Below are positions 38,141 through 47,825 of a stretch of DNA of 64,000 bases, piece by piece. The DNA lies in assembly GCF_000372865.1 (NCBI RefSeq), contig NZ_KB889965.1, positions 4,113,786-4,177,785 of the forward strand. The letters run 5' to 3'. Each line of letters begins with the position of its first letter. Position 1 is the stretch's first letter. This DNA comes from Methylosarcina fibrata AML-C10 (GTDB lineage: Bacteria > Pseudomonadota > Gammaproteobacteria > Methylococcales > Methylomonadaceae). The notes under the pieces are model-generated. The model saw only the letters and a program-made list of their open reading frames with translations. It ran no database searches and was not told the DNA's origin. The translations under genes and the position numbers were made by a program.

Positions 38141-38385
38141 GGTCTTATGCTCATGGCCTGCTCTGGTTTTGAAGAAGGTCTTCCATTCGTCCCGGACCAG
38201 GCTCGGCCGGCTTGCCGCGTTGCAGAGTGGTTTTTTTGCAGGATAAGGTGTATGTTTTATACGCGCGGTATTTTGAATGAGCTACGGCTTTTCGGCCAGG
38301 CAGTTTGTGCCCGTAGGGCTGTAACTGTTTCAATCCATCAGGAATGATCCGGCAGGTAATAAAAACAATTATAAAGGAGTCCATT

Positions 38386-38871
38386 ATGAAAAGAGGATTA
38401 TTCTATCTTGTTCCGCTTCTGACGCTTTACTGTCATACGGTAAAAGCGGGTACTTTCGAAGAAGCGATGACATTATATGAAAAGGGACAATTCGAACAGG
38501 CCGCCCAGATGTTCCGCCCCCTGGCCGAGAAGGGCAATTCGGCGGCTCAAGACAATCTTGGCCAGATGTATCAGCAAGGCGAAGGCGTCTCCCAGGATTA
38601 TCAGGCAGCGCTCAAATGGTATCGCCTCAGCGCAAGCCGTGGCAATGCCGTGGCCCAATATCATCTTGGGCAACTGTATGAACAGGGGCTGGGCGTCAAT
38701 CAGAGCTATGTGCGTGCGCATATGTGGTACAACCTGGCTGCGGCGCAGAATTTAAACGTGGCTAAAAGCAATCGGGATTATCTGGCTCAACAGATGATGC
38801 CCGAGCAAATCATCGAAGCGCAGGCATTGGCGCGAGAATGCAAGGCGGCCCATTATCAAAACTGCGATTAA
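38386..38871 (+). CDS. Exported Sel1-repeat (TPR-like) protein
   Basis: This 161-residue protein starts with a signal peptide (~1-20, MKRGLFYLVPLLTLYCHTVK). Residues ~45-125 hold two clear Sel1-like repeats: NLGQMYQQGEGVSQDYQAAL and HLGQLYEQGLGVNQSYVRA, plus flanking partial units. Sel1 proteins act as adaptors in envelope signalling or assembly. The ATG at 38386 is preceded by AAAGGAG at about 8 nt. An upstream in-frame ATG would bury the signal peptide. The partner is unknown. Confidence 0.85.
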   Translation: MKRGLFYLVPLLTLYCHTVKAGTFEEAMTLYEKGQFEQAAQMFRPLAEKGNSAAQDNLGQMYQQGEGVSQDYQAALKWYRLSASRGNAVAQYHLGQLYEQGLGVNQSYVRAHMWYNLAAAQNLNVAKSNRDYLAQQMMPEQIIEAQALARECKAAHYQNCD

Positions 38872-38942
38872 CGAGGAATGGCGGTGCGGAAACAGAATGG
38901 ATCCCGGGCACAGAGGCTTTCCTTACATCTTTTACCGGGCTC

Positions 38943-40436
38943 CTAATGCCTGCACTCATAGACTTGAACAACCGAGTTGTTCTCGTTGACCGTTTCAAGG
39001 CACACGTCGAAGCCCCAAAGCCTGACGACGTGCTTCAACACTTCATTGATGCTTTTATCCAGCGGCATGCGGTGATGTTGCGTGTGCCGCAAGGTCAGCG
39101 TCCGGTCTCCTTTCAGATCGACGTCGTAAATCTGGATGTTGGGTTCGTTGCTGCCCAGATTGTACTGCTCGGATAGAATGTTCCGGATGTATTGATAGCC
39201 GTTGTCGTTGTGGATGGAAGTAACTTCGACGTCGCTTTTCTCGTAATCGTCGAAAATCGAGAACAGTTTGAAGTCACGGATGACTTTGGGCGACAGGTAC
39301 TGGCCGATGAAGCTTTCGTCCTTGAAATTCTGCATCGCGAAATGCAGGGTTTTATTCCAGTCGCTGCCGGCGATGTCCGGAAACCAGCGCCGGTCTTCCT
39401 CGGTCGGATCTTCGCAGATGCGGCGAATGTCGGACATCATCGCGAAACCGAGAGCGTAAGGGTTGATGCCGGAATAATGTTTGCTATGGAACGGCGGTTG
39501 ATAGACGACGTTCGTGTGCGACTGCAGGAATTCGATCATGAAGCCGTCCGTGACCAGACCTTCCGCATACAACTGGTTCAGCAGCGTGTAATGCCAGAAA
39601 GTGGCCCAGCCTTCGTTCATCACCTGCGTTTGCCGCTGCGGATAAAAATACTGGGCAATTTTCCGCACGATCCGGACGATTTCCCGTTGCCAGGGCTCGA
39701 GGAAAGGCGCGTTTTTTTCCAGGAAATACAGAATGTTTTCCTGCGGCTCCTTCGGAAACTGAAAGTCTTTCTTGTCGCTCGGGGCGACGGCTTTCGCCGG
39801 AATCGTCCGCCATAATTCGTTGACCTGGGATTGCATGTATTCTTCGCGCGCCTTCTGCCGGGCTTCCTCGTCCTGAAGCGACAAGCGGGAAGGGCGTTTG
39901 TATCGGTCCACGCCGTAGTTTCTCAAGGCATGGCAGGAATCGAGAATTTCCTCGACCTGCTGCTCTCCATAGCGCTCTTCGCATTGCGCGATGTAGTTTT
40001 TGGCAAACACCAGATAATCGATAATGGAGTCCGCGCTGGTCCAGGTAGTGAATAAATAATTGTTTTTGAAAAACGAATTATGCCCGTAAGCGGCATGGGC
40101 GATGACCAGGGCCTGCATCGTCATGCTGTTTTCTTCCATTAGATAGGCGATGCACGGATTCGAGTTGATCACGATTTCGTAGGCCAGGCCCATTTGTCCC
40201 TTCTTATAGCGGGCTTCGTTCATGACGAATTCCTTGCCAAACGACCAGTGGCTGTAAACGATCGGCATGCCGACCGCGGCATAGGCATCCATCATTTGTT
40301 CGGCCGTGATGATTTCGAGCTGCACGGGATACGTGTCCAGGCCGAAATTTCCGGCGATGCGGGCGATTTCCTTATGGTATTTTTCTATCAGCTCAAAAGT
40401 CCATTCGGAGGTTTCTGATAGAGGTTTGTTGGTCAT
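38943..40436 (-). CDS. SpoVR family protein (YcgB-like)
   Basis: This 497-residue cytosolic protein of the SpoVR/YcgB family has SEWTFELIEKYHKEIARIA at the start, HWSFGKEFVMNEARYKKGQMG and VMNEGWATFWHYTLLN, the last with a metal-site-like HxxxxN pattern. Its biochemical role is unknown. In Bacillus it affects spore cortex. In proteobacteria it is co-encoded with prkA and yeaH as here, overlapping yeaH by 4 bp (ATGA). It is the last gene of the three-gene operon. Confidence 0.93.
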   Translation of the reverse strand: MTNKPLSETSEWTFELIEKYHKEIARIAGNFGLDTYPVQLEIITAEQMMDAYAAVGMPIVYSHWSFGKEFVMNEARYKKGQMGLAYEIVINSNPCIAYLMEENSMTMQALVIAHAAYGHNSFFKNNYLFTTWTSADSIIDYLVFAKNYIAQCEERYGEQQVEEILDSCHALRNYGVDRYKRPSRLSLQDEEARQKAREEYMQSQVNELWRTIPAKAVAPSDKKDFQFPKEPQENILYFLEKNAPFLEPWQREIVRIVRKIAQYFYPQRQTQVMNEGWATFWHYTLLNQLYAEGLVTDGFMIEFLQSHTNVVYQPPFHSKHYSGINPYALGFAMMSDIRRICEDPTEEDRRWFPDIAGSDWNKTLHFAMQNFKDESFIGQYLSPKVIRDFKLFSIFDDYEKSDVEVTSIHNDNGYQYIRNILSEQYNLGSNEPNIQIYDVDLKGDRTLTLRHTQHHRMPLDKSINEVLKHVVRLWGFDVCLETVNENNSVVQVYECRH

Positions 40437-41704
40437 GCGGATTTTTTCTCGAATAGTTTGCGGAATACCGGATAAATGTCTTTTACTGTTTCAATCCCTT
40501 GCATGGCGAAATTACTCCATTGCTCCTTGAGCGAGGTGTATTCGTACCAGAGGATCTGATGCCGGCCTTCGGTAATTTCGATATAAGCATAATATTGCAC
40601 GTAAGGCATGATTTTTTCGGACAGGATGTGAGTGCACTGTTTCGAATCGTTCTCCCAGTTATCTCCGTCCGAAGCCTGAGCGGCGTAAATGTTCCATTCC
40701 GAGGTCGGAAAGCGTTGCTGAATGACGTCGCTCATTAGATTGAGCGCGCTGGAAACGACCGTGCCTCCGGTTTCCCTGGAATAAAAGAAGGTTTCCTCAT
40801 CCACTTCGCGGGCCTCGGTATGGTGGGAGATGAAAACAACCTGGATTCTTTCGTAAGTCTTGGTAAGAAAAAGATACAGCAGCATGAAAAAGCGTTTGGC
40901 GATGTCTTTTTTATCGGCTCCCATCGATCCGGAGACGTCCATGATGCAAAACATGACGGCCTGAGTAATCGACTTGGGCCGGTCGATACGGTTATCGTAT
41001 CTCAGATCGAAGGTATCGATAAACGGGATATGGGCGATTTTTTTCTTGAGCTCTTCGATTTCCTTACGCAGCAGGATGACGGGGATATCCGTTTCCTTAT
41101 AGATTTTGAGCAGTTCCTCCAGTTGTTTTTCGGCTGCGATCAAACTTTCGCTGTAGGGCGCGCGCAGGGCGATCCTTCGCCCCAACGCGTTTCTCAGCGA
41201 CCGGATGACGTTGATGTTGGTCGGAATGCCGTCGCTGGTATGTCCGGCCCGGATTTTTTTGGTTTCATTGATTGCCGCGAGTTGGGTCTTCACCAGATTG
41301 GGCAGCTCAAGATCCTCGAAGAAGAAGTTGAGAAACTCTTCGCGCGTCAATTCGAAGACAAATTCATCCTGACCTTCGCCGCTGTCCGAGGCCTGATTGC
41401 CTTGCGCGGAGCCTCCTCCCTGAGGCTTGGCGATTTTATCGCCCTGTTGGAATTCTTTGTTGCCGGGATGAACGCGCTCCCGGAATCCCCCTTGGCCATG
41501 ATGAAAAAAAGGTTCGGAAGTGTCTTTGGCCGGAATGGAGATTTTTTCGCCTTTATCCAGATCCGTGACGCTGCGCTTGTTGACCGCTTCCGCCACCGCT
41601 TTTTTAATTTGCGAGCGAAAACGGTGGATGAATTTCCGCCGATTGACGGCGCTTTTGTTTTTCCCGTTCAGACGTCGGTCTACGATTTGTACCACATTAT
41701 TCAC
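40433..41704 (-). CDS. yeaH: YeaH/YhbH family protein (DUF444, VWA-like)
   Basis: This 423-residue protein of the DUF444 family has a basic N-terminus (VDRRLNGKNKSAVNRRKFIH) and a Gly/Gln-rich linker (~80-110). Its C-terminal von Willebrand A-like domain carries the MIDAS motif FCIMDVSGSMGADKK (~255). It lies 6 bp after prkA and overlaps spoVR. The set responds to nitrogen and stress signals in E. coli, where yeaGH is RpoS-dependent. Here it probably forms a PrkA-containing complex, but the function is inferred from linkage. Confidence 0.93.
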   Translation of the reverse strand: MNNVVQIVDRRLNGKNKSAVNRRKFIHRFRSQIKKAVAEAVNKRSVTDLDKGEKISIPAKDTSEPFFHHGQGGFRERVHPGNKEFQQGDKIAKPQGGGSAQGNQASDSGEGQDEFVFELTREEFLNFFFEDLELPNLVKTQLAAINETKKIRAGHTSDGIPTNINVIRSLRNALGRRIALRAPYSESLIAAEKQLEELLKIYKETDIPVILLRKEIEELKKKIAHIPFIDTFDLRYDNRIDRPKSITQAVMFCIMDVSGSMGADKKDIAKRFFMLLYLFLTKTYERIQVVFISHHTEAREVDEETFFYSRETGGTVVSSALNLMSDVIQQRFPTSEWNIYAAQASDGDNWENDSKQCTHILSEKIMPYVQYYAYIEITEGRHQILWYEYTSLKEQWSNFAMQGIETVKDIYPVFRKLFEKKSA

Positions 41705-41710
41705 CCGGGG

Positions 41711-43633
41711 TTAAGAGGATTTGCGTACTCTCAGATACCATTCGCTGAGTAAACGCACCTGTTTTTCGGTATAGCCTTTTTCCACCATGCGGTCGATGAA
41801 TTCCTCGTGCTTTTTCTGATCGTCGGGAGACGCTTTGGCGTTAAAGGAAATCACGGGCAATAAATCTTCCGTCGTGGAAAACATTTTCTTTTCGATCACG
41901 ACCCGCAGCTTTTCATAGCTGGTCCAGGCCGGATTCTTGCCTTCGTGTTTTGCGCGGGCGCGCAGCACAAAATTGACGATCTCGTTGCGGAAATCCTTGG
42001 GATTACTAATGCCGGCCGGCTTTTCGATCTTTTCCAGCTCGTCGTTCAGCGCGCCCCGGTCGAACATTTCGCCGGTATCCGGATCGCGGTAATTGGTATC
42101 CTGGATCCAGTAGTCGGCATAAGTGACGTAGCGGTCGAAGATGTTCTGTCCGTATTCGGAATAGGATTGCAGATAGGCGGTCTGGATTTCCTTGCCGATG
42201 AAATCGATGTAACGCTGGGTTAAATAGCCTTTCAGATACGACAAATATTTTTCCTCGACGTCGGCGGAAAATTGCTCGCGTTCGATCTGCTGCTCCAGCA
42301 CGTACAACAGATGCACCGGATTGGCCGCCACTTCGGTGTTGTCGAAGTTGAAGACCTTGGACAGAATCTTGAAGGCAAAACGGGTCGACAAGCCGGTCAT
42401 GCCTTCGTCGACGCCGGCATAGTCCCGGTATTCCTGAAACGACTTGGCATGAGGGTCGGTGTCTTTCAGATTTTCCCCGTTATAGATCCTCATCTTGGAA
42501 AAGATGTTGGAATTTTCCGGTTCTTTCAAACGCGACAACACCGCAAATTGCGCCATCATTTTCAACGTGCCCGGAGCGCAAGGCGCCGCATAGAGGGAGC
42601 TGTTCTCCAGCAGTTTTTTGTAAATTTTGATCTCTTCGGACACCCTCAGGCAGTAAGGCACTTTAACGATGTAAATCCGGTCGAGAAAGGCTTCGTTGTT
42701 TTTATTGTTTTTGAACGCCTGCCATTCCGATTCGTTGGAGTGCGCGAGAATAACTCCTTGAAACGGAATCGCCGGAAATCCCTCGGTGCCTTTGTAGTTG
42801 CCTTCCTGCGTGGCGGTCAGCAAGGGATGCAGTACTTTAATGGGCGCCTTGAACATTTCCACGAATTCGAGCAAGCCCTGGTTGGCCCGGCACAGGCCGC
42901 CGGAATAGCTGTACGCGTCCGGATCGTCCTGCGAATATTTTTCCAGTTTGCGAATGTCCACCTTGCCGACCAGCGAGGAAATGTCCTGATTGTTTTCGTC
43001 GCCCGGTTCCGTTTTGGTAACGGCAATCTGCTTCAATATCGACGGCCGCAGCTTGACTACCTTGAATTGCCGGATGTCGCCGTTGTATTCGTAAAGGCGC
43101 TTGGTCGCCCAAGGCGACATGATGGTGTTCAGATACCGCTTGGGTATCCCGTAATCCTTCTCCAGAATGTCGCCGTCTTCGTAGACATTGAACAAACCCA
43201 GCGGAGATTCGAACACGGGGGAATCCTTGATCGCGTAAAAAGGCGTCTTTTCCATCAGCGACTTCAATTTTTCCGCCAGCGACGATTTGCCGCCGCCGAC
43301 CGGACCCAGCAGATAAAGAATCTGCTTTTTTTCTTCCAGACCCTGGGCGGCGTGTTTGAAAAAGGAGACGATTTGTTCGATAACGTCCTCCATTCCGTAA
43401 AATTCGCGAAATGCAGGATAAATTTTAATGACCTTGTTCAAGAACAGTCTGCTGAGCCGGGGGTCATTGTGCGTATCCAACAATTCCGGCTCGCCTATCG
43501 CATGAAGCATACGCTCGGCCGGACTCGCATAGGCAAGAGGATCTTTTCTGCATAAGTCCAGGTATTCCTGAAGCGTCAGCTCCTCTTCCTTCAGTTCGTC
43601 GAATTTCGATCTATAGTGCTCAAATATACTCAT
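41711..43633 (-). CDS. prkA: PrkA family serine protein kinase / AAA protein (YeaG)
   Basis: This 640-residue protein has an N-terminal AAA-type P-loop domain with LLGPVGGGKSSLAEKL (~107-122) and a C-terminal domain with remote kinase similarity. YeaG/PrkA phosphorylates itself and modulates stress and nitrogen-starvation responses. Sequence features such as VILAHSNESEWQAF and YAGVDEGMTGLSTRFAF (~410) are conserved in the family. It is first in the prkA-yeaH-spoVR operon, transcribed toward lower coordinates. The long upstream region (43634-44430) likely contains its promoter. Confidence 0.94.
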   Translation of the reverse strand: MSIFEHYRSKFDELKEEELTLQEYLDLCRKDPLAYASPAERMLHAIGEPELLDTHNDPRLSRLFLNKVIKIYPAFREFYGMEDVIEQIVSFFKHAAQGLEEKKQILYLLGPVGGGKSSLAEKLKSLMEKTPFYAIKDSPVFESPLGLFNVYEDGDILEKDYGIPKRYLNTIMSPWATKRLYEYNGDIRQFKVVKLRPSILKQIAVTKTEPGDENNQDISSLVGKVDIRKLEKYSQDDPDAYSYSGGLCRANQGLLEFVEMFKAPIKVLHPLLTATQEGNYKGTEGFPAIPFQGVILAHSNESEWQAFKNNKNNEAFLDRIYIVKVPYCLRVSEEIKIYKKLLENSSLYAAPCAPGTLKMMAQFAVLSRLKEPENSNIFSKMRIYNGENLKDTDPHAKSFQEYRDYAGVDEGMTGLSTRFAFKILSKVFNFDNTEVAANPVHLLYVLEQQIEREQFSADVEEKYLSYLKGYLTQRYIDFIGKEIQTAYLQSYSEYGQNIFDRYVTYADYWIQDTNYRDPDTGEMFDRGALNDELEKIEKPAGISNPKDFRNEIVNFVLRARAKHEGKNPAWTSYEKLRVVIEKKMFSTTEDLLPVISFNAKASPDDQKKHEEFIDRMVEKGYTEKQVRLLSEWYLRVRKSS

Positions 43634-44430
43634 TACAACCCCACCATGATTTGGTTACATCTCTTTATTAGCATAGACCATGCATTTACGCGGAATGTCC
43701 CGATTCCCGAAAAATCCTGAACCGCTACGGTTTCCGGCCATTATGGAGATTGTTCCCGCTACTGTAAATCATTGAATGCTCCGGAAATTTGTTATTGATG
43801 AAAATAACGGGCAGGAGCATTGTTTACCGAGTAGCCGGGGCGTCAATCTCTTAATCGAGCGCATGTTCCGCTATCACTGACAGAGACTAAACAGCGGTGG
43901 CTTAGTTTCACCGAAAGCGGAAGAAAAAATAATCAGGCTTGCCCTGTGAAATGACGGTCGATGGCTCTCTAAGCGTGATTTGAATTTAACAGTTTCAGCT
44001 TGTGTCGGTTGAGGTATTTTTCAGCAGCCGGTCCGAGATGTTGCCGATCGATTGTCTTGACGCCGACGTCAGCCCTATCCGATATCAAAAAAGCTATGGA
44101 AGCCGGAAATTATTCAGAACAATCCGCTTGCCCCAGGCATAGGGGACAGACCCATCGGATCTTTTTCCAAGATTCTGCACGAAACAAGGCATTTTTTCCA
44201 GAGAGAAATATAAAGCACTCATGGCTTTTCGCTGAAAACGGAGGCTGCCGATCACGGAGAAACAACGGACGAGTCCGTCTTAAGGAAGCTTCGAACAAAC
44301 GGAAAAACTCTCTTCTTTTGAAGAAAGGAGCCGATCGGATTTTTTTTCCATGGTATTGCCCTGATAAAGAAAATGTTTATCATTAAATTCAACGGCATTC
44401 CGGCTTTTTTCTTTTTTCACGGAGATCAGC
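43634..44430. other. Long intergenic region, no gene recognised
   Basis: About 800 bp lie between divergent prkA and a lipoprotein hydrolase gene. A 128-codon open frame from 44000 on the plus strand has no family resemblance and poor coding character. Small hairpins exist (for example GGACGAGTCC near 44266-44275) but none is convincing as a known RNA. The AT-rich part near 44370-44400 is likely promoter DNA for the hydrolase gene. Confidence 0.35.
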
Positions 44431-45741
44431 ATGAAAACGAAAACCCAATTTCCCGGATGGGCTCTACTCTCGGTAATCGTCCTATTGGCGGCCGGCTGCG
44501 CATCGGATGAGATCTACCGAAGTGTTTATCAGACTTGCACCGTTTCTCCCACCGATGCCTGCGACCGAAACTCCCTGCACGTATACAACAAAGGCGCCGA
44601 GGATGAATACACGCTGGGTTTCGTCGAAATCGACGATCAGGGCCAGATGCGCGACCGCAGGCAGATGCAGGCTTTACTGGACATGCTGTACCGGAAAGCC
44701 GCCGAAGAAAGCCTTTTGATGACCGTGCTCGTGCACGGCTGGCATCACAATGCCCGGCCGGGCGATCCAAACATCGAGAGTTTCAAGGATAACCTGGCCA
44801 AACTCAGCGCGATCGAAACCCGACTCAGCAAAAAACTGGGACGTCCAGCCCGCAAGATTGCCGGCATTTACGTCGGCTGGCGCGGCGAATCGATCGATCT
44901 GCCGCCGTTCAATTATCTGACCTTCTGGGATCGTAAAAACACCGCTCAGGACGTCGGCTATCTCGGCATCACCGAACTCCTGGTCAAACTGGAAGAAATC
45001 GCCAACGTGCGCAATTCGCTGCTGCCGCCGATCCGTAGCCGTCTGGTCGTGATCGGCCACAGCTTCGGCGGCGCGGTGGTCTACAGCGCGACTTCGCAAC
45101 TCTTGGCGAGCCGCTTCGTCGATAGCCGGAAAGGCAAAAGCTACACCGATACCGCCAAGGGTTTCGGCGATCTGATCGTCCTGCTGAATCCGGCCTTCGA
45201 AGCGCTGCGTTACGTGCCTTTCTACGATTTGTCCCAGGCGCGCTGCAGCTACTTCCCGGAACAGGTGCCGCGCCTGGCGATTCTGACTTCGGAAGCCGAC
45301 GGCGCCACCGGCACCCTGTTTCCTCTGGGACGCATCTTTTCGACCGTGTTCGAGACGCATGACGATATTGTCCGCACCGATTGCAAACATACGCTGGAAC
45401 TGGACGAAGGCGAAGCCGACCGGCATACGGTAGGCCATTATCTGCCGTTGGTCAGCCATACCTTGACGCCTCTGGATGACGGAAAGAATCTGCGCGCCGC
45501 GACTTACGACAACATGAAAAACATCTGGAGCACGCAAACGCCGGGCGGCTCCACCCGGTTCGGCGAAACCGTACTGACGCATCTGAACAAGACCAATCCG
45601 CAAAACCCTTATCTGAACATCCGGGTCGACGGCGAAATCATCACCGATCACAACGACGTTTTCAACGAGAAGGTCATGGAGTTTGTTCGCTTGCTGATAG
45701 AGCTTTCGACCGTCGGCGTCGATAATGATGACGACAAATGA
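44431..45741 (+). CDS. Lipoprotein with alpha/beta-hydrolase (esterase/lipase-like) domain
   Basis: This 436-residue protein has a lipoprotein signal ending LLAAGC (Cys23). The hydrolase core begins with LLMTVLVHGWHHNA (oxyanion region, ~90-103) and carries the nucleophile elbow VIGHSFGGAVV (Ser211). Likely acid and His residues lie further on but are not assigned with certainty. A GGAG ribosome-binding site precedes the ATG by ~7 nt. It is probably anchored in the envelope and acts on an ester or amide substrate. No operon partner is evident. Confidence 0.82.
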   Translation: MKTKTQFPGWALLSVIVLLAAGCASDEIYRSVYQTCTVSPTDACDRNSLHVYNKGAEDEYTLGFVEIDDQGQMRDRRQMQALLDMLYRKAAEESLLMTVLVHGWHHNARPGDPNIESFKDNLAKLSAIETRLSKKLGRPARKIAGIYVGWRGESIDLPPFNYLTFWDRKNTAQDVGYLGITELLVKLEEIANVRNSLLPPIRSRLVVIGHSFGGAVVYSATSQLLASRFVDSRKGKSYTDTAKGFGDLIVLLNPAFEALRYVPFYDLSQARCSYFPEQVPRLAILTSEADGATGTLFPLGRIFSTVFETHDDIVRTDCKHTLELDEGEADRHTVGHYLPLVSHTLTPLDDGKNLRAATYDNMKNIWSTQTPGGSTRFGETVLTHLNKTNPQNPYLNIRVDGEIITDHNDVFNEKVMEFVRLLIELSTVGVDNDDDK

Positions 45742-45967
45742 ATGGAGAGCCATGACGAGTGTCCGGAAAATAGCGGAAACGATCAGAGAACGGGTGAACG
45801 AAGAGAGGAATCGCCATTATCTTAATCTTCCATAAGCAATGACAATCCGCAATTATTAGTGGCTGCCGTGGTTATTCGAGGCCATGGATTTTTTGCCATG
45901 TCCGACCGGCGTCAGTCGAAAGTAGATAACTTTCGGTTTATAAATAATTTTTAGTTTTTAATGGGAA

Positions 45968-45984
45968 TTGGCACAACCGTTGCA
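45968..45984 (+). promoter_or_regulatory. Sigma-54 (RpoN) promoter of the DUF1003/outer-membrane gene pair
   Basis: TTGGCAC-AACCG-TTGCA is a near-perfect -24/-12 element, with GG and GC separated by exactly 10 nt as required for RpoN. It lies 92 bp before the ATG at 46077, so the transcript would have an ~80-nt leader. A 7-bp hairpin CGAAAGT/ACTTTCG (45917-45935) lies just upstream and could be an activator site or the end of the preceding transcript. Confidence 0.75.
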
Positions 45985-46076
45985 AGCTGCATCACGACAA
46001 CGGTCAACGCTGCATTTTCCGCTGCCGTTATCATCGCGGCGCAGATGATCATTCGATACACGCTCGGGAGAATACC

Positions 46077-46631
46077 ATGAACACCACCCTGAATCCTGCT
46101 CAAGAAATAGGCGTCGAATCTTTGCCCGTCACCGCCGGGGCGAACGCACCGGAATCGGCACTGCTCTGTCCGGCCTGCGGCGGTGAAAATCCGCTGGATG
46201 CGGTATTTTGCGGCAATCCGTCCTGCCATAAGGCACTCGGCGAATTCCGCTACGTACTGGAAGAAATCGGGGCGCAGAAAAACTGGCTGGAACGCCTGGC
46301 CGACCGCGTCGCGCTGTTCGTCAGCAAGCCTCATTTCATCATTTTTCACGTGGCCTGGTTTACGCTCTGGATCATGCTTAATCAGGGGTGGATCGGACCG
46401 CTTGCCGGATTCGACGACTATCCATACGACCTGCTCAGCTTTATCCTGGCGATCGAGGCGATTCTGGTCACCGGCTTTCTGCTGATCAGCCAGAATTATC
46501 AGTACGAATATTCGGAAAAGCGCGCCGAACTGGATTACGAAATCAACATTCGCTCTTATCGTAAATTACTGGAACTGGAAAAACGCCTGGACGCCCTGAG
46601 CGCGAGTGAATCGCGCGTGAACCGGCCGTAA
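46077..46631 (+). CDS. DUF1003 membrane protein with N-terminal zinc ribbon
   Basis: This 184-residue inner-membrane protein has two parts. Residues ~30-52 have a four-cysteine zinc-ribbon-like pattern (CPACGGENPLDAVFCGNPSC). The DUF1003 core (~75-165) includes WLERLADRVALFVSKPHFII, two transmembrane helices (~93-110 and ~125-145) and a C-terminal coiled coil (LLELEKRLDALSASE). Function is unknown. GGGAG precedes the ATG by ~8 nt. A sigma-54-type promoter lies 92 bp upstream, so expression is probably signal-dependent. The next gene follows after 62 bp. Confidence 0.88.
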   Translation: MNTTLNPAQEIGVESLPVTAGANAPESALLCPACGGENPLDAVFCGNPSCHKALGEFRYVLEEIGAQKNWLERLADRVALFVSKPHFIIFHVAWFTLWIMLNQGWIGPLAGFDDYPYDLLSFILAIEAILVTGFLLISQNYQYEYSEKRAELDYEINIRSYRKLLELEKRLDALSASESRVNRP

Positions 46632-46693
46632 ACCCTCCTTCGAACAGCAGCCAGGCGGGCGCGGAATGATGAAAGCGGTGATGGCGTACGCTT

Positions 46694-47509
46694 ATGGTCA
46701 CGGGTATGAACGAAAGGCGGTTAAAAGCCGGAAATTGCTCCGTGATCTCGTTTGCGCTCAGCGCGCTGGTATGGGCAGCGCTGCCGAACGCCGTTGCCGC
46801 CGAACGGACGATGATGAATGCCGGCATGGCGACTTCCATGCGCAATGCGTTTCCGCCGGCAGAACGCACACTGCAAGTCGAGACGGTGTTCCGCAGTGAA
46901 GACATCGAAGGGGCGGACAGCCTTTATCGGCTCGAACCGCAACTGCTCTGGGGAATTATCCCGCAGGGCTTCATCGCGGTCGGCACTTCGCTCGCATTCG
47001 CGAACCGCGAAGCGGAAGACTCCGGCAACGTCAATGTGCAAGCCCTGTATAATTTCGCTTCGGAAGGCCGCCGGCTTCCGGCCGCCGCTCTGATGTTCGG
47101 CACGGACCTGCCGACAGGGTCGGATGCGAATCGCTGGGGCGTGCATGCGATGGTCATTTTGACGAAGCGGATCCGGAAGGCGGAAATCAGTTTCAATGCC
47201 GAAATCGGCAAAAACGCTTTCCAGGGCGCAGACGGACGCGATTTCATTTACCGGCTGGGGCTCGGCGCGGATTATCCGCTGGACTTCCTGCCGGTGCCGG
47301 CCGGCGGATCTGCCCTGTTGCGCACTGCCATCATTCTGGAGCAACAGGAAGATCGCAGAGCCAGCCCGGTCTGGCAGTGGGAGGGCGGCGTGTTTTTCCC
47401 GCTCGATGCCGCTGCGGCGGTGGCTATCGGCGCCCATTTTGCACTGGCGCGTGAGCAGCCGGGGTTCGAATTATTTCTCGGGTATCAGCAGATGTTTCAA
47501 GGATGGTGA
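46694..47509 (+). CDS. Outer-membrane beta-barrel-like exported protein
   Basis: This 271-residue protein has a signal peptide (~10-36, ending AVAA). The mature part alternates polar and hydrophobic residues with glycine turns (LQVETVFRSEDIEG, FIAVGTSLAFANREAED, FELFLGYQQMF) and ends in an aromatic residue (Trp), all typical of small outer-membrane barrels. The exact start is uncertain: ATGs at 46694 and 46706 are both possible and neither has a strong ribosome-binding site. It likely shares the sigma-54-driven transcript with DUF1003. No specific family was recognised. Confidence 0.65.
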   Translation: MVTGMNERRLKAGNCSVISFALSALVWAALPNAVAAERTMMNAGMATSMRNAFPPAERTLQVETVFRSEDIEGADSLYRLEPQLLWGIIPQGFIAVGTSLAFANREAEDSGNVNVQALYNFASEGRRLPAAALMFGTDLPTGSDANRWGVHAMVILTKRIRKAEISFNAEIGKNAFQGADGRDFIYRLGLGADYPLDFLPVPAGGSALLRTAIILEQQEDRRASPVWQWEGGVFFPLDAAAAVAIGAHFALAREQPGFELFLGYQQMFQGW

Positions 47510-47728
47510 AACGATGGAACCGAAACTGGACCGAGTGACTTTATATTAATATGCCGAAAGTTTCGGGAATGACGGATGTTTGTGGTGTGGGGCGAGTTCC
47601 GCCAATAACGCTCAGAGTGTTGAATTACCGTTCAAAAAGTGTTAGAAATGGCCGAGCTTTTCATAAGATCGTGCCTGACGAAGGCGCAGACCTTTTCTAC
47701 CCCGTCCGGACCTCGAAATGCGGCCTTG

Positions 47729-47753
47729 GGCCGATGCCCATCGGCCGCTTTTT
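47729..47753 (+). terminator. Rho-independent terminator
   Basis: GGCCGAT (47729-47735) / ATCGGCC (47740-47746) with a GCCC loop is followed by GC and five T. It lies 220 bp after the outer-membrane gene and just before the propeller gene. The remainder of 47510-47825 shows no gene. Confidence 0.65.
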
Positions 47754-47825
47754 CAAGACTGGCCGCTTGCCGCCGGGCAAGCCCCTGGATCCGGGGAGTT
47801 GACCATCAATCACAGGAGTTGGCCC

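Noticed and set aside
42272-43555. 427-codon plus-strand frame
   Set aside because: It is antisense to prkA, with no protein signature.
44266-44290. GGACGAGTCC hairpin, considered as a hammerhead-ribozyme core
   Set aside because: The conserved CTGATGA and GAAA core elements are absent; only a simple short hairpin remains.
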